38,392 bases of DNA from Longimicrobium sp. (GTDB lineage: Bacteria; Gemmatimonadota; Gemmatimonadetes; Longimicrobiales; Longimicrobiaceae), in contig DASUYB010000030.1 of the NCBI GenBank assembly GCA_036377595.1, positions 1-38,392 of the forward strand, in the 5' to 3' direction. The notes under the pieces are model-generated. The model ran no database searches and was not told the origin of the DNA. It saw only the letters and a list, made by a program, of their open reading frames with translations. Of this stretch, positions 16,320-23,503 are shown in pieces. The stretch's first letter is position 1. Each line of letters begins with the position of its first letter. The position numbers were made by a program, and so were the translations under genes.

Positions 16320-17552
16320 TCAACTCAGCTCGTCGAGTTGTCGCAGCGCTGGCGTCTTCCACGCGGTCACGCCGACCACGCCGAGGGTGACGAAGCCGCC
16401 GAGCAGCACCGAGGTCACCGTGCCGAGGAGGCGCGCGGCCACGCCGGACTCGAACGAGCCGATCTCGTTGGACGAGCCGATGAAGATCTGGTTGACCGCG
16501 CTCACGCGGCCCAGCATCTCGGGCGGGGTGCGCACCGTCAGCAGGGTGGAGCGGATGACCACGCTCACGTTGTCCAGCATCCCGCTGGCGAACAGCACCG
16601 CGAGCGAGAGCCAGAACGAGCGCGACACGGCGAACACGATCCAGCACACGCCGAAGCCGGCGACGCACAGGAACAGCATCCGCCCGGCCCGCCGCAGCCG
16701 CCGGTGCGCCAGGACGACGGAGATCAGCACCGCCCCCGCTGCGGGCGCGGCGCGCAGCACGCCCAGCCCCTGTGGGCCGACGTGGAGGATTTCCGATGCG
16801 AAAATGGGGAGGAGCGCGGTGGCGCCGCCGAACAGGACGGAGAACAGGTCCAGCACCTGCGCGCCGAGCAGCTCCGGCTGGGTGAGCAGGAAGCGAATCC
16901 CCACCGTCAGGTTCTCGCGGATGCCGCCCTGCAGCGCCGGCGCCGGCGTGCGGGTGTAGGCCACGCGCGCGAGCAGGACGAGCGCCGCCAGGCAGAGCGC
17001 CGCCTCGACGGCGTACGCCATCCGCGCGCCCGAGAAACCGTACAGCACGCCGCCCAGCGCGGGCCCCACCACCGCCGCGAACTGCCAGAGCGACGAGCGC
17101 CAAGCCACCGCGTTCGCGTACGTCTCGCGCGGGACGATCTCGGCGCCGAGCGCGGTGCGGGCGGGCTGCAGGAAGCTGCGCGCCAGCCCGCTGGCGAACA
17201 CCACCGCGAAGATCGGCCACACGCGCCCGCCCGCCAGCAACGCCGGCCGCAGCGTGAACGCCAGCAGCACCGCCGCGCACGCCGTCTGCACGGCGACGGC
17301 GACGAGGGAAAGGCGCTTGCGGTCGTACAGGTCGGCCACGTGCCCGGCGTACAGCGCGGCGCCGACGAACGGGATCGCCTCGGCGAGGCCGACCAGCCCC
17401 AAGGCCAGCGGGTCGCGGGTGATGGCGTACACCTGCCAGCCGACCACTGTCGCCTGCACCATCGTCCCCAATGTCATCGCGACCAGGCTGGCCACGAACC
17501 AGCGGAACGCGGGGTTGCGCAGGGAGACGTACGGGTCGTGTCGCTCGGCCAT
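16320..17552 (-). CDS. MFS transporter, EntS/DHA3-like exporter
   Basis: A 410-residue inner-membrane protein with about 12 hydrophobic spans. The N-terminal FRWFVASLVAMTLGTMVQATVVGWQVYAITRDPLALGLVGLAEAIPFVGAALYAGHVADLYDRKR is the typical start of the DHA3 group of the major facilitator superfamily, with the G-x-x-A-D-x-x-D-R-[RK] loop after span 2. Homologous proteins export enterobactin or macrolides; the substrate here is unknown. The ATG at 17552 opens the alignable region. The 198 bases beyond its stop, up to the DUF4160 promoter, hold no recognised gene. Confidence 0.88.
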   Translation of the reverse strand: MAERHDPYVSLRNPAFRWFVASLVAMTLGTMVQATVVGWQVYAITRDPLALGLVGLAEAIPFVGAALYAGHVADLYDRKRLSLVAVAVQTACAAVLLAFTLRPALLAGGRVWPIFAVVFASGLARSFLQPARTALGAEIVPRETYANAVAWRSSLWQFAAVVGPALGGVLYGFSGARMAYAVEAALCLAALVLLARVAYTRTPAPALQGGIRENLTVGIRFLLTQPELLGAQVLDLFSVLFGGATALLPIFASEILHVGPQGLGVLRAAPAAGAVLISVVLAHRRLRRAGRMLFLCVAGFGVCWIVFAVSRSFWLSLAVLFASGMLDNVSVVIRSTLLTVRTPPEMLGRVSAVNQIFIGSSNEIGSFESGVAARLLGTVTSVLLGGFVTLGVVGVTAWKTPALRQLDELS

Positions 17553-17661
17553 TCACTCGCTCGGTTGCCGCCGGGGGATGATCGGGCGCGGATGGTAGCG
17601 CGGAGCCCGGACCCCGGCAACCGCAGCCCTTCATCTCCCGACCCGAAGGGGGAGAACAGCC

Positions 17662-17692
17662 GAAGGGCCGAGACGGTCCGCCTCGGCCCTTC
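17662..17692 (-). terminator. Hairpin after the plug-protein gene
   Basis: Eleven-bp perfect arms (17662-17672 and 17682-17692) with a 9-nt loop, 24 nt after the stop of the minus-strand gene ending at 17717. The following bases are only moderately T-rich. Confidence 0.65.
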
Positions 17693-17716
17693 CGTATGTC
17701 CTCCCGTGCCGCCGTT

Positions 17717-18484
17717 CTATACCAGCGTGCGGCGCGACCAGATGACGATGACGCCACATCCGCTGTTGGCGCCGTTGAACTGCGGCGGGATGCGCGCGCC
17801 GTTGTAGACCTCCACCCCCTCGATCACCAGCCCCTGGAACTCGGTGTCCATGTCGCTGACGTGGCCGTAGCGGTTGCCGTCGAGGAACACGATGGGCTCG
17901 CAGTCGCCGCCGATGACCTCGGGAACGTTCTTGTTGAAGCGGATCAGCGCGCGCCCGCCGTCGCTGGTCACGTACACGCCCGGGATACGGCGCATGGCCT
18001 GCGAGAAGCGGTGCGGCGCGTCCGGCCCGAAGTCGGCGCCGGTCAGGAAGTAGCCGCTCCCCCACGAGGCCTTGCGAATGTAGAAGTCGCGCAGGAGCGG
18101 CGAGCGAGGGAGCGCCGCCGCCGTCACGTTCAGCCGGCGCAGGACCACGGGGTCGATGCCCAGCGGCACCGGCAGCGTCTGCGCCGGCGTGCCATCGACG
18201 ATGGCCTGCACGCGCGCGGTAAGGTAGCCCAGCCGCCGCGCCTCGACGGTGACGGGCCCGGCCGGGAGCGCGCGGAACACCGCCTCACCGCGCGCGTTGG
18301 TCTCGGCGCGCGCCCGGCCGGCGGTGACCATCGCGCCCGCCACAGGCTGCCCCGTGGTCGTGTCCGCGACGATGACCTTCATCTCGGTGCCGGCCTGCTG
18401 CGCGCGTGCCGCGTGCGGCATCGTCACAGCGGTGAGCGCGCAGAGCAGGGCGATATGCCACGCGCGGACGAATCGTTGCTGCAT
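17717..18484 (-). CDS. Carboxypeptidase-regulatory-like plus TonB-plug protein, no barrel
   Basis: A 255-residue exported protein. A signal peptide (about 1-29, ending ARAQQ) precedes a carboxypeptidase-regulatory-like beta-sandwich (about 33-110: MKVIVADTTTGQPVAGAMVTAGRARAETNARGEAVFRALPAGPVTVEARRLGY). A plug-like domain (about 115-255) contains RRIPGVYVTSDGGRALIRF and a C-x-P-I-V-F-L-D-G-N-R-Y stretch typical of TonB-dependent-receptor plugs. The chain stops where a 22-strand barrel would begin, so it cannot itself be a transporter. It may interact with other receptors or bind a ligand. The ATG at 18484 has GGGGAGG, partly inside a small hairpin (18494-18507). Confidence 0.72.
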   Translation of the reverse strand: MQQRFVRAWHIALLCALTAVTMPHAARAQQAGTEMKVIVADTTTGQPVAGAMVTAGRARAETNARGEAVFRALPAGPVTVEARRLGYLTARVQAIVDGTPAQTLPVPLGIDPVVLRRLNVTAAALPRSPLLRDFYIRKASWGSGYFLTGADFGPDAPHRFSQAMRRIPGVYVTSDGGRALIRFNKNVPEVIGGDCEPIVFLDGNRYGHVSDMDTEFQGLVIEGVEVYNGARIPPQFNGANSGCGVIVIWSRRTLV

Positions 18485-18602
18485 CTTAAGAAACCTCCCC
18501 GCGGAGGTGAGTCGGATGTGAGCGAGAGCGAGCCGCCGCCGTGATCGCGACGGCTCGTCACCGGAACGACTCGTCCGGAGGGATTCTGACCCGGGTGGGA
18601 GG

Positions 18603-19223
18603 CTACGGGTATGCGACGATGCGAAGCTCGTCCGCATGAACCAGCAGTTCGTGCTTCACCGGAGCCTCCATCGTGACCAGCGCAACCTGTACGCCTTCAC
18701 GCCGGGCGAATTTGACCGCAGGGATGAAGTCGCTGTCTGCCGTCACGAGTACAATTCGATCCACAATCCCCCTGCTGGCCAACCATGCGACGTCGAGACC
18801 GATCTTCATGTCGACGCGCTTCTGCTTGAGATCGGGAGAGAAGTCGTCCGCCCGCGGTGCGCGACCCGTCCTGGCGATCTCGGCCACTGAACGCTTCTTC
18901 AGCACCCAGCCGTCGAACGACAGTTCCCCCGCTCGGAACGCCACGTTGTCCTTGAGCGACAGCTCGCGGATGAACGTGGTCATCTGCGAAAAGGTAGTCG
19001 TCGCCGAGAAATCGATGTTCGTACGGGTGAGCGGGTGACACTCGGTGCCACCGAATGGCGGGCAGTGGTAGCAGTAGATGCGGAACAGCTCCTCGTCGGG
19101 AGCGCGCACGCACCGCTGGGCGAAATCGTGGACCTCGTCCGCCGTGGGAAGGCGATTCCCGACGGCGTGATACAGGCGGTGGAGAGTGAATCCGAGGTCC
19201 AGCAGCACAGCCGTCTTTTTCAT
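18603..19223 (-). CDS. NYN-domain (LabA/DUF88-type) protein
   Basis: A 206-residue protein with a PIN-like nuclease fold. MKKTAVLLDLGFTLHRLY carries the first conserved Asp; KQKRVDMKIGLDVAWLASRG and DRIVLVTADSDFIPAVKFARREGVQVALV carry the others, with T-x-D-S-D-F as the most diagnostic. NYN proteins are metal-dependent RNases or RNA-processing factors; the acidic set looks complete, so activity is plausible. A middle part (CYHCPPFGG...CHPLTR) may be a small extra loop. The ATG at 19223 has no good ribosome site. The gene sits behind its own promoter and an intrinsic terminator, so expression may depend on read-through. Confidence 0.85.
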   Translation of the reverse strand: MKKTAVLLDLGFTLHRLYHAVGNRLPTADEVHDFAQRCVRAPDEELFRIYCYHCPPFGGTECHPLTRTNIDFSATTTFSQMTTFIRELSLKDNVAFRAGELSFDGWVLKKRSVAEIARTGRAPRADDFSPDLKQKRVDMKIGLDVAWLASRGIVDRIVLVTADSDFIPAVKFARREGVQVALVTMEAPVKHELLVHADELRIVAYP

Positions 19224-19243
19224 AGGATGCGCTGGTTCGGGAG

Positions 19244-19285
19244 AAAAAAGATCCCTCTCCGGGATGTAGCGCTTGGAGAGGGATC
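19244..19285 (-). terminator. Leader terminator ahead of the NYN gene
   Basis: Perfect 11-bp arms (19250-19260 and 19275-19285, GATCCCTCTCC/GGAGAGGGATC) and a run of six T on the minus strand (19244-19249). It lies between the promoter at 19324-19351 and the NYN start at 19223, and also behind the amidoligase gene. It could end the upstream transcript, act as an attenuator, or end a small RNA of about 75 nt. Confidence 0.85.
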
Positions 19286-19323
19286 GGGTATAGATGCCGG
19301 CCTACCGGCGTTCGGATGAAATG

Positions 19324-19351
19324 AATATAGTACCCGCGCAACCCCTGTCAA
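19324..19351 (-). promoter_or_regulatory. Strong sigma-70-type promoter upstream of the NYN gene
   Basis: On the minus strand TTGACA (19346-19351), 16 bases, then TATATT (19324-19329). Transcription would start near 19317, giving a leader of about 94 nt with two hairpins (GCCGG/CCGGC and the terminator) before the NYN ATG. Confidence 0.7.
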
Positions 19352-19370
19352 GGCCGTCCAACTGCTACAA

Positions 19371-22316
19371 TTACAGCCCTCTTCCGCGCCAGGGCTCGTT
19401 GGCTTCGAGGCAGTCCATCAGCTCGATGTAGACGCGGCGCGCGGCCTCGGTGAAGTCCTCGTCGGAGGCGTCGTCGAACGGGAGCAGCGCGGCACGGATG
19501 CGCTCGGAGAGCGAGCCGCTCTCGATCACCCCCGCGATCAACTCCATGTACGGCTGCTCGTCCTTCCTCGCCATCTTCCGCGCGGCGGCCAGCAGCTCGC
19601 GCAGGACCGCGCGGACGTCGGTGCGGCCGGTCTCGTCGCGCTCGACGGCCACGTGCGGCGCGGCGACCAGGGCGGCGCTGCCGTCGCGGATGGTGGCGCG
19701 GAAGTCCTCCACCAGCAGCTCGTGCGGCGGCAGCGTCATCTTCCCCGCCATCACCCGCCGCGACAGGTGCCTGAGCGCGGCACGCACGAACGCGGCGATC
19801 GCCACGTCCATCCGCACGCACTCCTGCGTGTCGAGCACGCGCACCTCCATCGCCCGGCGCGAGAACTTGAACACGGCGCCGCGCGCGTTCAGGAACTCGT
19901 GGCGGATGGCCGAGGTGTCGTGCGGGAAGCGGTCGAGCGCCGCGTACATCGGCCCCAGGATCCGCCGGCGATAGTCCGCGAAGCTCTCCACGTACTCGGG
20001 GACGAGCTGGCCGCAGCTCTCGGGGATGCGCGCCTGGTGCTCCAGGATCCACGCCAGCCGCGAATCGGCGTGCGGGCGCAGGTCGCCTTCGTACATCGGC
20101 GTGCTGGCGGCGATCGCGGGAAGGTAGGGGACGAGCAGCGCGGCCGCGGTGTGCATCGCCAGCGTCTCGCGCTCGTCGCCGAAGGGGAGGTTCAGGTGCG
20201 ACGCCTGCACGTTCATCCATCCGTGCGTACGCACGTCGAACAGCTTCTCGTAGGTGCCGTAGATGCGCGTCCCCGAGCGCGACCAGAGCCGGCCGTTGCG
20301 CGGATCGAACCAGGGGTGCATCCCCGTGGGCATCAGCCGCGCGTCGAACTCGTCGCGGAGGACGGCGACGAAGCGCTGGATCCCCTCGTACAGGATCTCC
20401 TCCGCCTGCCGCAGCGAGCGCACGGGCGCGGTCGTCTTCACCTCGAACACGTGGTCGGCGATCTCGTTGCTGAACCCGAGCGCGCCCAGGTGCACGTCGC
20501 TCGTCCCCCGCCCGGCCAGGATGCGGAAGGCGGGCTCCACCAGCGAAACGACGTTGAGGTCGCGGTCGACGGTGGGATATTCCAGCTCCATCCCCGCCAC
20601 CTCGAAGGCGCGGTAGTTCGCGGACCCGTTCTCGCCCGACCGCTTCACCCGCACGGGTCGGCGGATGGAGACCAGCGCGGGCTCCTCCCCCGTCCCGTTG
20701 CCGTTAGCCCCGTGTGACGGCGCGCCCTCCTCGATGCGCCGCACGAAGAAGCTCACGATGTCTTCGTAGATGGCGTTGCCGTCCTCGGCGTCCTCGTAGC
20801 CGACGTCGAGGTTGGGGTTGTCGTTGATCTCGATCACCACCGGCCCGTCCGCCGTCTCCTTGAGATCGACGCCGTAGAGCCCGTCGCCAATCAGGCGGGC
20901 GGCGCGCAGGGCGGCGGCGACCACGTCCGGCGGCGCCTCGCCGCGGGGGACGGCCTCGACCTTCCCGTAGCGCTCCGTCCCCTTCACCTCCGTGCGGATC
21001 TGCCAGTGCCCGCGCGCCATGTAGTAGCGCGACGCGAACAGGAGCCGCCCGCCCAGCACGGTGATGCGCCAGTCGAACTCCGTCGGCAGGAACTCCTGGG
21101 CGATGAGGAGCGGCGAGCGCGCGAACATCTCCTTCGAGCGCCGGCGGAACTCGTCGCGGCTGGAGATCTTGTGCACCGCCGCGGAGAAGGAGCCGTCGGG
21201 GAGCTTGATGACGAACGGGAGGCCCAGCGTCTCGAGCGCGCTCCAGCGGGTCGTCTGCGTGACGATGAGGGTGCGTGGCGTGCGGATCTCCTCGCGGCGG
21301 AGCAGCTCCTCGAGGAAGACCTTGTTGCCGCAGCGGATGATGGACTGCGGGTCGTCGACCACGGGCATGTCCAGCGCCTCGGCGCGCAGCGCGAACTGGA
21401 ACGCCGGCTCGGAGACGCCGGTGAGCGCGCGGATGAAGAGCGCGTCGTACTCCGGCAGCTTGCGCATGTCGCCCAGCCCGATGCGCGCGACGTGCACGTT
21501 CTGTCGCGCGGCCACGCGCTCCAGCCGGTCGATGGTCTCCGGCGACGAGGGGCTGAACGGGTCGGCGGGGTCGACTAGGACGGCGATGGAGGCGCGCACC
21601 GTCTCGCGCGGCGCCTCGCGGCCGCGGCGGAGGACGCGCGCCTCGTCGCCCAGCGCGCGCGCCAGCTCCGCGTGCTCGTCCGCCGACAGGTGGTGCGGGG
21701 GGACGGCGGCCACCTGCGTGACCTTCCACTCCTCGTCCTCGTGCACCAGCTGCAGCCGCAGCACGGGCGCCGGCCACTCGCGGTAGACGGCCAGCGCCGC
21801 GCGCTGGAAGCGCGGATCGGCGCAGGTGCCCAGGTAGACCAACGCCTCGACGTACTCCCCCTCGCCCGCCGGCCGGCACTCCCCCTCCTCGCCGCGGACC
21901 AGGGGGACGGGGAAGTGGTGGCGCGGCTCCTCCTCCTCGACCTCCTCGCCTTCTCCTGGATGGAGATCGGGCGGCGGGAGATGGAGCTCGCGGCGGCGGA
22001 CACGCATCTCCGCCGCGTCAATGGTGGCCACGCCGGCCTCCTGCAGCGCGCGGAAGCGCCCATACGGCTCCTGCAGCCCCTCGCACGTCTCCACCGTGGG
22101 GATCACCTGCTGCCGCCGCGCGTCCGCGAGGAGGGAGACGTAGTAGCCTCGGCTGCGGTAGCGGGTGGAGCGGCAGAGGTTGACGACGACGGCGCGCGGA
22201 TCGGCCAGGGCCTCGCCACCTTCGAGATACCGGTCGGCGTCGACGACGGTGCCGGCCGGGAGCCCGGCCGCGTCGCGGGGATCGGAGACGACGACGATGA
22301 CCCTTCTGCGGTTCAC
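19371..22316 (-). CDS. Fused RLAN / ATP-grasp / GCS2 amidoligase
   Basis: A 981-residue multidomain ligase. Residues about 40-240 fit the RimK-like ATP-grasp N-terminal (RLAN) domain (VVVNLCRSTRYRSRGYYVSLLADARRQQVIP), with an acidic insert at 120-150. Residues about 245-530 are an ATP-grasp: PFVIKLPDGSFSAAV, then VVIEINDNPNLD (493-504) for the metal. After a loose linker, residues about 570-960 are a glutamate-cysteine-ligase type 2 (GCS2) domain: FEVAGMELEYPTVDRDLNVV, then MPTGMHPW and WMNVQASHLNLPF. Both catalytic domains form amide bonds through an acyl-phosphate, so the protein may make two successive ligations. The start is GTG at 22316, overlapping the C39-like stop by GTGA. Product unknown. 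No close characterised relative is recognised. Confidence 0.82.
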   Translation of the reverse strand: MNRRRVIVVVSDPRDAAGLPAGTVVDADRYLEGGEALADPRAVVVNLCRSTRYRSRGYYVSLLADARRQQVIPTVETCEGLQEPYGRFRALQEAGVATIDAAEMRVRRRELHLPPPDLHPGEGEEVEEEEPRHHFPVPLVRGEEGECRPAGEGEYVEALVYLGTCADPRFQRAALAVYREWPAPVLRLQLVHEDEEWKVTQVAAVPPHHLSADEHAELARALGDEARVLRRGREAPRETVRASIAVLVDPADPFSPSSPETIDRLERVAARQNVHVARIGLGDMRKLPEYDALFIRALTGVSEPAFQFALRAEALDMPVVDDPQSIIRCGNKVFLEELLRREEIRTPRTLIVTQTTRWSALETLGLPFVIKLPDGSFSAAVHKISSRDEFRRRSKEMFARSPLLIAQEFLPTEFDWRITVLGGRLLFASRYYMARGHWQIRTEVKGTERYGKVEAVPRGEAPPDVVAAALRAARLIGDGLYGVDLKETADGPVVIEINDNPNLDVGYEDAEDGNAIYEDIVSFFVRRIEEGAPSHGANGNGTGEEPALVSIRRPVRVKRSGENGSANYRAFEVAGMELEYPTVDRDLNVVSLVEPAFRILAGRGTSDVHLGALGFSNEIADHVFEVKTTAPVRSLRQAEEILYEGIQRFVAVLRDEFDARLMPTGMHPWFDPRNGRLWSRSGTRIYGTYEKLFDVRTHGWMNVQASHLNLPFGDERETLAMHTAAALLVPYLPAIAASTPMYEGDLRPHADSRLAWILEHQARIPESCGQLVPEYVESFADYRRRILGPMYAALDRFPHDTSAIRHEFLNARGAVFKFSRRAMEVRVLDTQECVRMDVAIAAFVRAALRHLSRRVMAGKMTLPPHELLVEDFRATIRDGSAALVAAPHVAVERDETGRTDVRAVLRELLAAARKMARKDEQPYMELIAGVIESGSLSERIRAALLPFDDASDEDFTEAARRVYIELMDCLEANEPWRGRGL

Positions 22317-23104
22317 GCGCGCGCCTCCCCGGCGGGCCAGACTTCCAGCAGCACCGCGTCGTAGGTCACGTCGCCCAGCAGGATGGCGTTGGTCAGGCGG
22401 TCGGCATCCACCACCAGCTTCTCCGCGTCACCCGGCTCGGGAGGGATCTGCTCGAAGGGGTCGAGGACGATCAGCCGGCGGCCCCACTGCTCGTAGCCGC
22501 TGATCACCACGAAGTGGCCGGTGGGCTCGCCGCGCACGTCGTCGTCCACCAGCCGGTCGGTGACGGGGTCCCACCGCTCGCGCGAGTAGCGGTAGAGATA
22601 GGTGGCGCTGAGGCCGGCCAGGATGGGGTGCTCGCGGTCGATGATGGACTTGAGCAGCCCCGGCGTGAGCTCCGCGAACGCCAGCTCGCCGCCGAGCTCC
22701 AGGAAGTGGATGTAGGCCTGCGCCGCGCGCAGCCGCTTGGCGTCGGCGAGATAGGGGAAGCGCAGGTGGATCTTCTCCGCGAGCTGCGCGGGGGGGAGAT
22801 CGACCCAGGTGGGATCGAAGATGCGCAGGTCGTACGAGTAGATGCGCGCGTGGAAGCCGCGCCGCAGCGCCGAGATGCCCAGGAACACGGCCAGCGTGCC
22901 GCCGTCCTCGTTGCGCTCGAGCGAGGCGATGATCTGGTCGACGTCCACGTCTAGCCCGTAGAAGGAGTAGACCTTCCGCAGGCAGGTGGGGCCGCAGGTC
23001 ACGTCGTCGGGCTGCACGAAGCGCTGCACGGGCAGCTCGTGCGCCGCGCGGGCCACGAACTCGGTGCGCTCGTCGACCGCCGGCAGCGGGGGTGCGGATG
23101 CCAT
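22313..23104 (-). CDS. C39-like papain-fold peptidase or acyltransferase
   Basis: A 263-residue protein of the C39-like cysteine peptidase group. The catalytic Cys is C37 in DDVTCGPTCLRKVYSFYG, the His is H198 in PTGHFVVISGYE, and the Asp is D216 in LIVLDPFEQ, so the triad is complete. No signal peptide or membrane part is present, so it should act in the cytoplasm. Its gene is translationally coupled to the amidoligase, which suggests that it hydrolyses, transfers or trims the amide product or a tagged protein. The ATG at 23104 has AAGGAGACAG at good spacing; an upstream in-frame start would add unrelated residues. Confidence 0.8.
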   Translation of the reverse strand: MASAPPLPAVDERTEFVARAAHELPVQRFVQPDDVTCGPTCLRKVYSFYGLDVDVDQIIASLERNEDGGTLAVFLGISALRRGFHARIYSYDLRIFDPTWVDLPPAQLAEKIHLRFPYLADAKRLRAAQAYIHFLELGGELAFAELTPGLLKSIIDREHPILAGLSATYLYRYSRERWDPVTDRLVDDDVRGEPTGHFVVISGYEQWGRRLIVLDPFEQIPPEPGDAEKLVVDADRLTNAILLGDVTYDAVLLEVWPAGEARA

Positions 23105-23172
23105 CACTCTGTCTCCTTGACCGTCACTGCGATCTCCGCCGGTAGCGCAACGGGTGTACCAGCTTCGCTGGA

Positions 23173-23205
23173 GTGCCAAGTGCCAAGTGCCAAGTGCCCA
23201 GTGCG
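23173..23205. repeat. Tandem 7-mer array GTGCCAA (4 copies plus part)
   Basis: GTGCCAA three times, then GTGCCCA and GTGCG. It lies about 70 nt upstream of the C39-like start codon. Confidence 0.8.
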
Positions 23206-23248
23206 CGGCCGCGGCATCGCGCCCTCTCCGGCTCGCTTAGGCTCGCCA

Positions 23249-23269
23249 CCTCTCCCGTACCGGGAGAGG
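23249..23269. repeat. Short perfect inverted repeat
   Basis: CCTCTCCCG, three bases, CGGGAGAGG, in the 399-bp gene-free region between the C39-like gene and the protease gene. Confidence 0.6.
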
Positions 23270-23339
23270 TAGCCCGCCACCATCCGCGCGGACGGCGAGC
23301 GCCTTCGCCTCCGACACGATCATAATCGCGCGGCGGAGA

Positions 23340-23387
23340 AGTCCGCGCAGGCGGACTGTGTGTCGTTGTAGCCGCGACTTCAGTCGC
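23340..23387. repeat. Two-hairpin intergenic repeat
   Basis: AGTCCGC-GCAG-GCGGACT (23340-23357) followed by GCGACT-TC-AGTCGC (23374-23387). The compact double-hairpin form suggests a dispersed genomic repeat rather than a gene-specific element. Apart from these repeats and the terminator at 23424, nothing gene-like is seen in 23105-23503. Confidence 0.5.
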
Positions 23388-23423
23388 ATACTCCCCAACC
23401 CCATCGCCACCTCCACCACCCCC

Positions 23424-23463
23424 AAAACACCGCGCCCGCGGCCGGGATCCGGACGCGGGCGCG
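23424..23463 (-). terminator. Terminator after the protease gene
   Basis: Perfect 10-bp arms CGCGCCCGCG/CGCGGGCGCG (23431-23440 and 23454-23463). On the minus strand it is followed by GTGTTTTGG. Confidence 0.75.
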
Positions 23464-23473
23464 ATCACCATCA

Positions 23474-23497
23474 ACTCAGCACTCAGCACTCAGCACT
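23474..23497. repeat. Tandem 7-mer array ACTCAGC (3 copies plus ACT)
   Basis: Three exact copies of ACTCAGC and a partial one, six bases behind the stop codon of the protease gene. It is the same unit and copy number as at 1019-1042. Confidence 0.85.
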
Positions 23498-23503
23498 TTC
23501 GTC

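Noticed and set aside
23173-23497. CRISPR array
   Set aside because: Repeats are 7-mers in direct contact, without 30-40-bp spacers, and no cas gene is present.
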